Below, piece by piece: positions 13,301 to 25,505 of a DNA stretch of 64,000 bases (position 1 is its first letter; each line of letters opens with the position of its first letter). The notes under the pieces are model-generated. The model saw only the letters and a list, made by a program, of their open reading frames with translations. It searched no databases and was not told the origin of the DNA. The stretch comes from Prunella strophiata (Eukaryota > Chordata > Aves > Passeriformes > Prunellidae). Location of the stretch: positions 83,084,800 to 83,148,799 of the forward strand of contig JAZBQD010000030.1 in NCBI GenBank assembly GCA_036583965.1, written 5' to 3'. The position numbers and the translations under genes are program-made.

Positions 13301-15879
13301 GCAAATACCTGCATTCTAACACCTGAAATGTAGTGCTAAGTCTGTTACCTGAATCTGCCTCCTAAATGTTTGTTATCCCCAAATGCTTAGACAATGAACA
13401 GAAATGGGGATATGTAAAACACCTCCTAAAAGCTTCAAGTCACATGTCAGTCAAAGCCATATTAGCAACCTGTTGGTGAGAGGAGGGTAGTCTTAAAACA
13501 TTTGAAAATGAAATATTTGCTGTATTCTGAAAGATCAGTATTTAAAGTACATTTCCAATTAGCCAAAGAACCTTCCCAGAAGAACATATTAAAAATAAGA
13601 ATTCTGTAACTGACCAACTCTGTTATCTTGTTTCATACTTGGATAAAACAGCAAGAGACTAATTTAGCCTTGAAGCTAGATATTTCAGCTTGCTAGCTTT
13701 TAATGAAATTGGAACAGAAACAAGTAATCTCTTTTTATCAAGTGCCCAAAAATGTGAAAAAGGAACATTTGGGGCTCAAGTATTGATTAAGTATTTCTTT
13801 TCATACTTTCATTCCCAATACTGTTAGATTGAAATACTTGCAAAATTCTGTTATTCCTGTAGTATTTAAATTCCTGTAGTATTAAATTTAAATACATCAA
13901 CATGTTATATGAGATGGGAGGAAGAATAACAAGGCAAAACAAGTTTAAAAGGAAAAAAACCAGAGTTTTTTTATGGAACCTTAACAACTAGAATTTCCTG
14001 GCAATTAATCTCTAAATGTACTGAGCCTTAATTGACAAATCATTATGCAATCATAACCAGACAAGTAACAGTGTAATTGTTGAGCTTACCCAGAAGTCAA
14101 CTTATATTAAATAAGTAATCCACAGAATGGATCTTTCTAGATAAATAAAGATCTGGACTTACAGTCCTTGCTCCATGAAGGTTAGGACCCATCCTTTTGA
14201 CAGAGCTTCAGCCATTCAGACAAAGAGAAATAAGTCCTTTTAATTGTTTTTTTCCACACATTCCTGTGGCCTGTTTGCTAGAGGTGAGATACTGCAGCAG
14301 AGAAGGCAGGCTGGATGCAGGGTCAATAGATAATTTTTGAAGATATAAAAGCAATTCAGTTGAAAGTAATAGAAACTCTCACAGTCTCAGGGAGAGGTAC
14401 CTGAAGGAGAACCCTGGCTATGTAGTATGATAAAAAATGAGGCTACCAGTTCATGTTTCAATTTCAACCTGACTTCAACAAAGTCTATACTCCACTATAC
14501 ATGTCAACTGCAGTAAGCAGCTGTCATGCCAGCAAGACTTTTGTTTATATTGCCCAGGAGCCTCACAGCATCAAAATCTACCCTGAGACTTGTATTAATT
14601 AATTAATGTCTGGATTAATCTTGTTCTGATTTATGGTGAATATAATTTCAGTGTCTACATTTGAACTAGGTGTCTGAGTTGGTCAGGATGGAGTCCATGC
14701 AGTTGGTGGAGTCTGGAGACCAATTCAGTAACTTATAGGAGTCCATTTTAGGAGGTGGTGGATAATTCTCTGGGTTTCATTTGCTAGATTGACTGGATGA
14801 ACTGGAGCCCAGACACCCAGCTCATGTGTAAGCAGTTCAAGTGAGTTGCTTAATCAACTGCTGTTTGAGAGGGCACAAGGCAGTCTTCATGGTGTCCACA
14901 TGTTGATCAAAAAGATGTAGGGGTAAATCATGTCCATGTGTGCTGGTGTCTGAGAGATGTCACAGGGCATCTCAAAAGGATCAGGGCACCATCAGATTAG
15001 CAACTGAATCTCTGTTACAGTCAACTCCAAATCTAGAGCAGGAGGACAGAAGGCACTGACAGCCCTGGCCCTAGACATGGTTCTTGGGGCTCTAACTTTG
15101 GACAAAGAACCTGGTGCTTGAAGCTTATTTAGGTTGGTGTCTCTAGCCATGAGGTCAGCTCTCTGGAGAGTCCACCTTTAAGGCCAGATTGCACTAGTTT
15201 TAGTAATTACCTTACCTAATTAGACAGAAATGGTGCTGAGGTAATGGATCGTGGTCACAAATGAAGCATTCAAGATAAATGTCTAAAGTTCACTCTGTTA
15301 TATGGTTTCTCAGCTTGGGATTTCATTACTGAACATTACTAACGTATGTGACACATTATTCTCTCCCCTGTTGATACACACCTCGTTCACCCACACCATT
15401 TTCTGTGCTTTATCAATGGTGAAGCTCTCTCTTCTTTCTCTGAATTTCCCTAGTGCATTCAGGCTCCTTGGCTCTGGAGCAAACCAAGAATTGACTTCGA
15501 TTCAATGATTCAGTTCTACTGAACTTTCTTGAATTAATCCTTCATACTATTTAATCAAATAATCAGCATTTCAGTTGTCACTTCTATCAATAATATTCCA
15601 CAGATATCCAGACCTGGACAGGACTTTTGAAAAGTTTCATACACATTTATAGAGAATCCTTTGAGTGGGTGGTGTATTATATGAAATAATTTTTCTCAAC
15701 AGAGCTTTATAAAGATTTCTGTCTGGTGCTCTATTCTTATTGCAGAAAGGTGATCAGGTCTGCTGCATTTTTAATGTATTTCATGATGGCAGAGTTTATA
15801 TATTTCATTATGGTCTCCTGTTTTATTTATATAGTCTGCAGACAAGGCCACAGAAACATTTTCATAAAAATCCAAATGA

Positions 15880-15895
15880 AAAAAAAAAAAAAAAA
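15880..15895. repeat. poly-A tract
   Basis: A run of about 16 A lies within intron 6. No adjacent retroelement body is recognisable. Confidence 0.75.
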
Positions 15896-16772
15896 GCAGG
15901 GCTGGTTTCAATGAGAAAACTTGTCTTTTAAAATGAAACATTGTTTATTGGAAAATGATGTTAAGCAAGCTGCAGTATAGATGTTTGCTTGCTGAAAATT
16001 GTGTCAACTGCTCCAGACAGCAGAAAACCTTGGTCTAATCAGGATGAAATACGTCCTTCTGATTCCACCAATATACTTCTATTGGTGAAACTGAAAGGCA
16101 TTTCATTCTGGAAAAAATGCTACTGATTGAAGTAATCACAGCAACCAGATACACATACCAGATATTTCTTTTCATGGTGATAGTTGTTCTGAGATTGCTT
16201 GATACAGCAGTTAAGGATATTTGCACAAGTTTGATGTTATCTTGGTGCTCCTGCTGCCTGGAAATGGTGTGGCATTTTTCTGTCCTATGACTCAAAGTGT
16301 AACAAACTATCAGGAATGTGATGGAGAGAAATCTGAAGTTTTCTATTCCTTCTTTCCCTTTCCTTCTTAGGAAATCCATCATTCATTTCTATATGGGCAG
16401 ATGTAGTTTCTTAAGCTCATATGCAAACACATGAATATAATTTAAAGGGAAGTTTTTAATTTTTCATTTTTTATCTAGATGTAATCTTTCAGTTTTTACA
16501 TATTTGCACTAGAATAGGTGGGAAATGTTCTAATATCTGATTGGGTTCTTGGAATGTGCTGAATTTTTTTTAGGATGTTGACTAACTAGATCTTTTAGAT
16601 GAGCTGTTAGAAGGATGTCTAAGACTGGTAGTGTGAACATTGAAACCATGGAGCTCATGTGTGAATGACTACCTTTTTCCTATACAGCTGTACTCAGATT
16701 TAATCATCTTCACATTCAGTGAAAAAAGTCACAATTATTTTTAACTATTTGAGATTTCTAAATATATTTGTC

Positions 16773-16775
<3 letters not shown>

Positions 16776-16813
<38 letters not shown>
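16776..16813. repeat. TA dinucleotide microsatellite
   Basis: About 19 perfect AT/TA units are present. The tract is likely length-polymorphic and can form cruciform-like structure. It lies in intron 6, about 700 bp before exon 7. Confidence 0.95.
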
Positions 16814-16816
<3 letters not shown>

Positions 16817-17519
16817 TAAAATGTATATAGTAAGATTAACACCAATTCAGTAAGAGATACACCAATTTGAAATTAAGTTGGTATTGAGGTTATTAATTCT
16901 TTACATTGTTAATTTTTTGTGCTTGTAGCTGTTCATGAATTTTATATATGCATACAAAATTCAATTTTTTTTTTAAATATATTTGGAAGAAAAAATTGAC
17001 CTGGCTATAATTGATGTTAGAGGATCTAGTCTAAAGGCTTTTACTTTAGTGAAATGCATTACAATTTATTTTTGACACCACAGGCTGCGTGTTTCTTATA
17101 GTTCAGATGTGATTAAGAAGTTTCATCTCATGAACAACTCCTCATTGTAAAGGAAAAAACTGTGCACATTACTTATTCTCTCAATATAAATTCTATACAG
17201 AGAACTGTGTACTTGGATAAGCATTTTACTTGGAGACCTAAGCAATTGTTTTTAAAAACTAACTGGTGCTCACCAATCTGTTCAATAGTCGAAAGTAATT
17301 TACTGTCTCTCTTTTTCTTCCCAAATACAAATTACTTGGCTATCACTGTATTCACTGCAAGGTTTCTTTTAATACAAATGAGTGATACAGTGAAGGTGTC
17401 ATCCCTACTGTTCTGCAGATGTCAAATTACCCCACAAAATGTGCAGAAACTGAAGGCAGCTATCTACAAGTGTCTTTCCTTCAGTATAAATAACACTGTT
17501 TTCCTCTCTCTTTTCTCAG

Positions 17520-17672
17520 GTGCCTATCCAAGACTTTCACTGAGCTTCAGGTTGAAGAGAAATATTGGCTACTTTATTCTTCAAACCTATATGCCCTCCA
17601 TACTGATTACCATTTTATCATGGGTGTCATTCTGGATCAATTATGATGCATCAGCAGCAAGAGTTGCCCTTG
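17520..17672 (+). CDS. GABRB3: GABRB3 exon 7: end of loop C, TM1 and start of TM2
   Basis: The 153-nt exon starts in phase 1 with GT completing Gly, then [21 protein letters not shown] supplies the loop C Tyr equivalent to Tyr205. The pre-M1 segment FRLKRNIGY leads into TM1 ([19 protein letters not shown]), with the Met of QTYMPS lining the anaesthetic pocket. [16 protein letters not shown] covers the short TM1-TM2 linker and the cytoplasmic end of TM2, whose SAARVALG lies at the anion selectivity filter. It ends in phase 1 at CTT G|GTATGT. Protein sequence equals that expected for mammalian beta-3. The open frame extends 358 nt upstream into the intron, but the receptor sequence starts only at the TTCTCAG acceptor. 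Confidence 0.98.
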
Positions 17673-18269
17673 GTATGTGCTAAGAATGAGTGGGACATTA
17701 AAATGTCAGATTTAATGTAGCCTTCAGAGGCTGTTAAAAGCTACAACATGATGTCAGTGTTTTGAAATTCCAAAATAATTTGCATCAAAGTCATGTCATC
17801 CAGTATTGCCTCAAAAGTGATGTTTTCCCCTTCATGCAAGAGTGTAGCTACCACTCTGACATGAGCTGCTCATACAGGTCCCAGACTTGTTCTCATCAAA
17901 GTTAATGCTGTTGTCAGTAAGTTCATCTAGGAGACCAGCTCCACAATCTACTTGAGTGTGGGCTTCAGTCCAGCTCAGTGTGGGAGGACAAATGTGGCTC
18001 CAAGCCTCCTGCTGAGGTCCTGGGTGCTTTAACTGACACTGGCAGAAGCAGTTCAGCATAGAGGGGCACATCAGCTATGGACCATACCATGCCACCTAAC
18101 CCTCAGAGTACATGGCACAAAATTAATGCATGTTTATGACAGCCTAAAGTGTCATTTAACTCATGACAGAAAAACATGAATTTGGCACAGATATGTGATT
18201 CCTGCTCAAGAACTTTTCAGATCAAGATATCCTTTAAATAAGGGAAGTTCACTAGAAAATTGTGCAGTT

Positions 18270-19018
18270 GACATGTTGGAGGGAAGGGATGCCATCCACA
18301 AAAACCTTGACAAGCTCGAGAGGTGAACTCACATGAACCCAATGAAGTTCAGCAAGGCCAAGTGCAAGATGCTGCATGTGGGTCAGGCAGTCCCAAGCAC
18401 AAGTGCAGGCTGGGTATAGAATGGATTGAGAAACAACCCTGAGGAGAAGGACTTGGGGTGTTGGTTGCCAAGGAGCTCAGCATGACCCAGCAATGTGCGT
18501 TTTCAGTCCAGAAAGCCAACTGTGTCTGGGCTGCACCAAAACCAGTGTGGCCAGCAGGGTGAGGGAGGTGATTCTTCTCCTTGACTGCTCTCATGACACC
18601 CCAGCTGGAGTACTGGATCTGGGTTTGGGGTCCCCAACATAAGAAGGTCATGGACCTGTTGGAGTGAGTCCAGAGAAGGGTCACAAAAGTGATCACAGGC
18701 TGGAGAACCCCTCCTGTCAAGGCAGGCCAAGAGACTTGGTTTTGTTCAGCCTAAAGAAGAGAAGGCTTTAGGGTAACCTTACAGCACCTTCCAGTACCCA
18801 AAGGGGGCATACAGGAGAGCTGGAAAGGGACTGGGACAAAAGATGGTGAGGCACTGGAACAGGTTGCCCATAGAAGTTGTGGATTCCCCATCCCTTGAAG
18901 TGTTGAATGCCAAGTTAGATGTGTCTTCAAGCAACTTGATCTAGTGGAAGGTCCCTGAGCATGGCAGCAAACTTAGATGGTGTTTAAGGTCCCTTCCAAG
19001 CCAAACCATTCCGTGACT
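18270..19018 (+). mobile_element. CR1 LINE 3' fragment (about 750 bp)
   Basis: The segment includes AAGTTCAGCAAGGCCAAGTG and AAGATGCTGCATGTGGGTCA, a decayed piece of the 3' end of the reverse-transcriptase reading frame (cf. NKAKCxxLHLG in CR1). The 3' region follows, with GGTCATGGACCTGTTGGAGT, GAGGCACTGGAACAGGTTGC and GTCCCTTCCAAGCCAAACCA. It is in sense orientation with GABRB3. The internal segment between TGGAAAGGGACTGGGACAAA and AGATGGTGAGGCACTGG is shortened relative to other copies. An LTR interrupts its extreme 3' tail; the word GATTCTATGA resumes at 19471. Confidence 0.92.
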
Positions 19019-19470
19019 CTGTCATAGTTTAGGGTTAGGATTAGGGTTAGGGTTAGGATATTCTCCAATTTAGTGGTCCTACTAAAACCACACTGCTGCT
19101 TGCCTCCCCCTTCCCCCTGCGGGTGGCTGGAGAGAATTGGAGGCACAAAAGGCAAAGATCCCAGGCTTAGGTAACAACAATTTATTGGAAACAGCAATGA
19201 GACAGGAAAATGAACAGGATCAGTAACATACTAATAACAAAACTGTACAAAAGAGAGAGTGATTCACAAGCAAAAATACTCATTGTGGAACTCAGTGGCG
19301 GCCACTCTTGCCCCAACCTGAAGAGAAGCCTTCCTCCCAGAAAAAGACTCCCTTCCCACAACCCACATCAAGGCAATGATGTGAGGTGGTATAGAATAAC
19401 CTTTGGGTCCTAGCCATGCCCCCTCCTGGCTACTGCAAAAATTAACCCTGTCCTGGCCAGAACCAGGACA
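19019..19470 (-). mobile_element. solo LTR of an endogenous retrovirus, minus strand
   Basis: The segment reads TGTCATAG at the left and CCAGAACCAGGACA at the right, so both strands begin with TG and end with CA. On the minus strand it starts TGTCCTGGTTCTGGCCAGG, a start I associate with a common passerine LTR class, and has AATAAA as the complement of 19181-19186. The 5-bp flanks GACTC and GATTC are near-identical and may be the target-site duplication. The insertion lies within the 3' tail of the preceding CR1. The LTR end distal to the polyadenylation signal carries a TTAGGG-like tract. No viral coding sequence is present. Confidence 0.7.
19029..19058 (+). repeat. short telomere-like TTAGGG tract
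   Basis: Four to five TTAGGG/TTAGGA units (TTAGGGTTAGGATTAGGG and onward) lie at the left end of the LTR. This may be a local expansion of the CCTAAC sequence at the LTR 3' end rather than a healed break. Confidence 0.8.
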
Positions 19471-20561
19471 GATTCTATGACAATATCTCGCAGCAAATAT
19501 TTCATCCTTTACAGAAGCATACTCAGGGATAGCTACAGCTAAGGAAGATTAAATGGATCTATAAATTATTATAAATACTTGTGCCTCTCATCTTGTCCCA
19601 AATTCTGTCTTCATCCCTGTGCTTCCCAATTATACATACCTTCCTACTCAAAACTTTTCACTAAGTCTGTGCTATCTTCCTGCTGTAATCTCTTATTTTC
19701 TTAAAACAGGAACATACTCCCTAGTTCCCTTATTTTTCTGTAATGTACCACAGCAAACCCAGACTCCAACCCATGTCCCTGTGATTCCATTTCCTTACCC
19801 CATGTCTCTCAAGGTCCCACATACCAAAGCAGGCAGGGTAGCCACAGTTGTCAACATATTATCCAGCATCTGAATTTGGGTAGCTGGAGATACTGCAGAT
19901 TAACTGCAGTTACTGTGCAGTAATTCTGCATATACTGTGGGTTAGCTGGTATATATGGGCATGACACAGTCTGGCATTACCACTCAGCAGCCAGTGTTTG
20001 TTCAGCAGCTTGAAGCTAAGTAGTAGCTTAATAGGAAGTGGGGCATAGAGCCCAAACATCTCTGATGTGTTCATAAATGAGCTACTGGATAGCAGAGATC
20101 CACCCAGGTGGACCAAGTGAGGGCAGCATTTCAAACACAGCCATCACCATCTAGATGCATACTGGCTAGGATGGCAGAGAGCACATGGTTAGACAGAAGT
20201 TACCATACCCAGTGACATTCCATGCCCTTCTGTTACAGGTTAATGAGATTTTTTCCTTGTGTAAGGAGCAAGACTGTCTCATGTGACCCATTTCTGTGTA
20301 GCACAAGTTCATCAAGTACTGTAAAACAAATATTAGAACAAAAATCAGAAAGTACAAGGCAAGCTCAGGAGACCAGATGTTCTATTTCCAATTGGTGGAA
20401 AATCCTTTTGAGAGGACAAAAATCAATCTAATAGTTTCTTCTCAGAAAACAATTAGTGTCTTGGTGATTATGTCTGTGGCATTTGTATAATAAAGTTCAG
20501 TATCACGGGTCTAATCCTAAGTTCCTTTGTATACCCCCTCTTATTAGTCTTAAGCTGGTAT

Positions 20562-21460
20562 CACAAAATCACAGAAAATGGTGAGTTGGAAGGTCCCACA
20601 AGGGATCCACAGGAGTCCAATTCCTGTCCTTGCACAGGACCATCTCCAAGAGTCACACCATGGGCTCAAGAGGAATTGTCCAAATGCTTCTTGAGCTCTG
20701 TCAGGTTTGGTGCTGTGACCACTGCCCTGGGGAGCCTGTTCCAGTGCCCAACCATGCTTTGGGTGAACAGCCTTTTTCTAATATCCCACCTAAACCTTCC
20801 CTGACACAACTTCAGGCCATTCCTTGGGTCCTGTCACTGGTCACCACCGAGAGGAGATGACATCAGTCCCTGTCCCTCCTCTTCCCCTCATGAAGAAGCT
20901 GTGGACTGCAATGAGGTCTCCAGGCTGAACAGACAGAGTGACTTAACTTGCTCCTCACATGGCTTCTCCTCACGACCTTTCACAAATGTCGTTGCCCTCC
21001 GTTGCACACTTGCTAATAGTTCAATATCTTTTTTATATTGTGATGCTCAAAACTGCACACAATATTCAAGGTGAGGCTGCCCCAGCTCAGAGCAGAGCAG
21101 GACAATCCCCTCCTTGCCTGGCTCACCATGCTGTGCCTGATGCACCCTAGGACACGTTTGGCCCTCCTGGCTGCCAGGGCACTCCTGACTCATGTTCAAG
21201 TTGCCATCCACCAGGACCCCCAGCACTTTCTGCAGCACTGCTCTCCAGCCTTTTGTTGCCCAGTCTGTCTGTAGATTGAGGTTTGCCCCATGCCAGGTGC
21301 AGAATCCAGCACTTCCCTTTATTGAATTTCACATGGGTGGTGATTGTCCTGTCCTGTCCTCTAATTTGTCAAGGTCTCTCTGCAGGGCCTTCCTGCCTCC
21401 AGGGGAGGCAACAGCTGCTCCCTGTTATGTAGTGTCTGTGAACTTACATGGCATCCTAAT
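20562..21460 (-). mobile_element. CR1 LINE, minus strand, about 900 bp
   Basis: On the + strand it begins TCACAAAATCACAGAAAATGG and runs through TTGGAAGGTCCCACAAGGGA, GGAGCCTGTTCCAGTGCCCA, GATGAAG/GGTCTCCAGGCTGAACAGA, TGCCATCCACCAGGACCCCC and AGGGCCTTCCTGCCTCC. This is the reverse complement of a CR1 3' UTR plus the end of its reverse-transcriptase frame. On the minus strand a short remnant, MKFNKGKCWILHLAWG, is visible at 21285-21332. It is a different subfamily from the copies at 9.4 and 18.3 kb, judged by its 3' end. Confidence 0.92.
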
Positions 21461-23309
21461 GTGAACTGCTATAAAAGTTTAAAGGCAATGTAGCACCTTT
21501 GGACATAATGATTGGCTCTGAAAAGTGCAGTACAGAGAAGGCATACCTGATTTCCTAAGTATTTGTTCGAGGAAGCATTCCCTGTGCAATTCTTGGGACA
21601 CAAACTTTTACTCAACCCCTGCAAGAAGCCTGTATTCTCTGCAAGAGCCTGATTCTATTCATTCACTTCCATGTTTTGCCCCTGTGCCTGATCCCTTGCT
21701 GCACTGAACCAAATAGTTGTCTCCAGAGGGAAGCCAAGGTGCAGAGCAAAGGCCAGCTCATTCCAGAGACTATGTGCTATGGACACTGCAAGCAGATTGT
21801 GGTATAGGCTGATCTCAAGAGAAATATTCAAATCTATCAATTCTACTCTCTCAACTTTTTGCTAGTTAGCCCTGGAAGTTCCTAAATTCAGTCCTTTGAG
21901 TGAGGAAAAGAATAATCTCTGGATTCCTCCCTTGTGGGAAGGAACTATCACAAGATTATCTTATTTTTTTATTTAGGGGAGTATCAGCTTCTTCTCCTCC
22001 AGCTGTGCTTTAAAATAAATTATTGAGCTTCAGAAGAACATTTGGCTGCAGGATTTCAGATTCTCCCAGGGAATGTATTTCCCTTTGGTTACTGATAGCC
22101 ACCTTTCTATTCAGTGTGCCTAATCTTCCGGATCACCAGACATCTGGCATCAATGCACACTTGTTTCACAGTTTAGAGGAAAAACACTGAAAACTGCATG
22201 ACACTAAACCACTAAATATCCAAAATATCTGTTACACAGTCTCATAGGGTATTACTGCAGTTCTCTGGAGTGGCACTGCTTACACTGATGGCTTGTTTTT
22301 GAGTTATATTGTCTTTATTTCTGTCTCTTCAGGTAAAAGAAGCTGTGTTTTATTATATGGCAGCAATTTTATTTCACCCTTTATTTTTGTTCTGCCTGTA
22401 TTTTAGTGACTACATGTAAACTGATGGTATAATTATGGAATCAAAGAAAATAGTAATGGAGGAGAACTAATAGAATGACTTGCCTTGCAATGAGACTTAT
22501 TCCACAAATCAGTGTTTTCTGCAACCTGTGATTAGCAATTCCCATAGAATTTCCAGCAGAAATACAGATCCAGCAGTTTATTGTGAATTCAGGCAGACTG
22601 ACAATAAATTTGCTTTTCTTAACAGTGCTCTGTAATATATTTTCAGGTGCTATGTCCATCCTTAGATAAATACCTTGACATAAGGTTGATGTAGATATTT
22701 TGTAGATATTTTATTAGTGTCCAGTTTGTTGCTATAAAAATACTGCTCTCTCTCCTTCTTCCTTCCAAAAATTCACATACCTGTCTATCTCTCATAACTC
22801 ACCTCATTTGTTTCTATGTACCTAGCCTACTGCTCCAAATTAGTCATCTCAAATTCCACTTATACTTTGTCCTTTCCTGAAATAGGTATCTAAACAAGAT
22901 GGGGTGAACTGCTCTAGAAAGGTACCTGTCTCTCCCCATCTACTACAGGGAGACCCTGCAGGACTGACATAACCAACTGCCTAACTCTTAGAAATTTAAA
23001 ACTGTGGGAGAAGTCATTCACCATCTGTGTGAACACTGTTGTTGCACATCAGTTTGGTCTCCATGGAAGAGATTTTCAATGCAGCTACACTGGCTTCCAT
23101 GAAGCTACATTAACTCATGGCAGCTTGTTAGCTCTTCCCCCACTCATAGGAAGGAAATAATTTTGCTTTTTTTTTTGCAGTGATGTTACCTGCAAGACAT
23201 CTTTTACAAATGTTAAGCTTCTTCCCACTGACAAGGCATATTTGCCAAGAAGGAAAATAAAACTGAATGCTTGGAGTTGTAAGATATGTGATCTTTTTTC
23301 TTTGTGTAG

Positions 23310-23554
23310 GAATTACGACTGTGCTGACTATGACAACAATCAACACTCACCTGCGAGAGACTTTGCCTAAAATTCCATATGTTAAAGCCATTGACATGTA
23401 TCTCATGGGCTGCTTTGTGTTTGTCTTCTTGGCCTTACTTGAATATGCCTTTGTCAACTACATTTTCTTTGGAAAAGGCCCTCAAAGGCAGAAGAAACTC
23501 GCAGAAAAAACATCAAAGGCAAACAACGATCGCTCAAGGTTTGAAGGCAGTCGG
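23310..23554 (+). CDS. GABRB3: GABRB3 exon 8: TM2, TM3 and start of the cytoplasmic loop
   Basis: The 245-nt exon begins after TTGTGTAG in phase 1 (G|GA) and encodes [19 protein letters not shown], the pore-lining TM2. Its Asn in TTIN corresponds to mature Asn265, the beta-2/beta-3 determinant of etomidate sensitivity (Ser in beta-1). [19 protein letters not shown] is TM3, with the Met of YLMGC equivalent to Met286. [16 protein letters not shown] starts the TM3-TM4 loop, whose Arg and Lys residues lie in the intracellular portal region. The tail [14 protein letters not shown] differs from mammals. It ends in phase 0 at CGG|GTAGGT. The frame runs on for 105 nt into the intron before a stop. 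Confidence 0.98.
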
Positions 23555-24261
23555 GTAGGTTTCATGAATTTATATTTATTCTCTCTATTTTTACATTGCA
23601 AAGACTATTGGTGTGAAAAAAACCAAAAAGGCTTGCGTAAAAACATCACCATCTGGTGACAACCAACAACATCTTTGTGTGGACAAACTTGGCCATTTTC
23701 ATTTTCAGGAACCTACATATATGTAGGCATACAGATGTGGAAGTGAGTATGATCTGTATGACAAGTGTAAGAAGAAGACAGCAGGAGGGAAGCTAGCTTG
23801 AAAATAAAGGCTCAGCTCTACAAAGGCATTTATTTGTCTAAATCAAATATAATCTAACTGTGATTTTAAGTACCTGTGTACATTTTCTGTGTAAGCGAAT
23901 CCAGGATCTGAGCACACCTTTCCTCATTCTCTTAGAGGAGATGCATTTTACCATGGGAGAGAACAGATAAAGGATTAGTTCTGCCATGCTAATTAACTGG
24001 CCAGCATAGTTCAATGCTGTGTGTGGCATTGTCATCTGCTGCTGTTAAAAACCAGCAGGAAAGTGTAAGTCCTAGAGAAACTTTCAGATTGATTTCTGAA
24101 GCATGGTATTGGCAAGGTCTATGCTGATTATACTCCAGCCTATTTCCTTGCCTGGAGTATTACTTTATCCAGTGAATACCGCCTTTTTTAATCTTTGTAA
24201 GAAAAGTTCAAGGTATTCACCAGTATCTGACATTAACAATGTCAGTTTGAATATAACATCT

Positions 24262-24277
24262 TTTTTTTTTTTTTTAC
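24262..24277. repeat. poly-T tract
   Basis: A run of about 16 T lies in intron 8. No attached retroelement is visible. Confidence 0.75.
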
Positions 24278-25084
24278 TAAAATGCTCCCAATGAGGTTTT
24301 TTCATTCAGTTCTTTTGAGTAAGACTGTTATTTTTTTCTATCAGCTATAAATTAGAAGAATTCACAGTGACAAAACTATTACCTGTTTATCAAAACCAGT
24401 ATCATAAAAGTAATTTCAAGATATATTTTTTTATCCTAATGATTTTTTCTGCTATAGTAAATGTAATGCAGAACTACACCTAATTATCAGCACTCATATA
24501 TGTGAAACAATTCTAAACCAGTAAACACATTTTTTTCCACTGTATTATGAAAAGAGATTCTCATCACAGTTGGCAGCTCTGCTTAGAACTAAGATATCAG
24601 GACAAAGGAGGTCCCTTTACTGGAAAAATAAATAGTCATAATAATAAAAAAATACAGATGGGGAAATAAAAGAGTATCTGAATTGGAAGCCATGGAGAAG
24701 ATTTTAACTGCAAGCAGGTAATGCAGATGTACACACTAAGGTTTAATTCTCCTGCTGGAAACCATCTGGTGTATCTCATCCATTTAAATGATTTACTTAA
24801 TTCAGTACAAGACTTGTTAATGGGTCCAATACTACCCCATGCCTCACAGTTCTTCTATCTTGAGATCAATTTATCTACATTTTCAAAATATTCATAAGTA
24901 CTTTAATGAAAATGTATATTTTTATACCCAGTTCTTGCCATTTTTATATCCTGGATCTGCTCATACCACATAGCAATCTTTTATTTTTTTTTTTCCTGGC
25001 TTTTGACTTACAACCTTTTCTTTTGTTTCTGAAGCACCCCAAGCAAACACAATGAACTGTTCTGCTATTTCTGCTGGTTTAACA

Positions 25085-25505
25085 TCAACCGTGCATGAAT
25101 GAAAAATTCCTTCACAGCAAGGGTTGCCAAACATTGGAACAGGCTGCCCAGGGAAGTGGTTGAATCACTATCCCTGGAGATATTTAAAAGATGTTCAGAT
25201 GCAGCACTTGGAGACAGGGTTGTAGTGAGGTGGGGGTTGGTCTCTTCTCCCACGTAGCAAGTGACAGGATGAGAGAAAGTGGCCTCAAGTTGCACTAGGG
25301 GAGGATTATATTCTATATTAGGAAACATTTATTCACAGAAAAGGAAGTCAGGCATTGGAATCACCATCACTGGAAGAGTTCAAAAAGTAATGTGGATGTG
25401 GCATGTGGGGACATGCTTCAGTGGTGAACATGGTGCTGGGTTAACAGATTAACTCAGTGACCTGAGGGGACTTCTCAACCTAAGAGATTCTATGATTCTG
25501 TAAAA
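25085..25505 (+). mobile_element. CR1 LINE 3' fragments, diverged
   Basis: CATTGGAACAGGCTGCCCAG, GAAGTGGTTGAATCAC and CCCTGGAGATATTTAAAAGA match a CR1 3' UTR. A second segment (GACAGGATGAGAGAAAGTGG, CTCAAGTTGCAC, ACTGGAAGAGTTCAAAAAGT) repeats the same part of the consensus and ends in GATTCTATGATTCTGTAA, the usual CR1 3' octamer tail. It therefore appears to be two CR1 pieces in tandem, the second truncated 5'. Both are in sense orientation. Confidence 0.85.

Larger units (their letters stand above)
9291..17519 (+). other. GABRB3: GABRB3 intron 6 (GC-AG class)
   Basis: This 8.2-kb phase-1 intron starts with GCAAGT and ends with TTTTCTCAG. Its first kilobase holds a CR1 split by an LTR insertion. 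Beyond 10.34 kb it is AT-rich, with an A-run at 15880-15895 and a TA dinucleotide repeat at 16776-16813. I see no further recognisable element between 10.4 and 16.7 kb. The frame open upstream of exon 7 (from 17162) has no similarity to the receptor before 17520. Confidence 0.85.
17673..23309 (+). other. GABRB3: GABRB3 intron 7
   Basis: This 5.6-kb phase-1 GT-AG intron carries two CR1 copies in opposite orientations (18.27-19.02 kb plus, 20.56-21.46 kb minus) and an LTR at 19.0-19.5 kb. The stretches 17.7-18.2, 19.5-20.5 and 21.5-23.3 kb have no element I recognise. Confidence 0.85.

Noticed and set aside
17162..17519. Extension of the exon 7 frame 358 nt upstream
   Set aside because: Receptor similarity begins exactly at the TTCTCAG acceptor, and exon 6 joins in phase at 17520. 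The upstream open frame is a chance intron reading.
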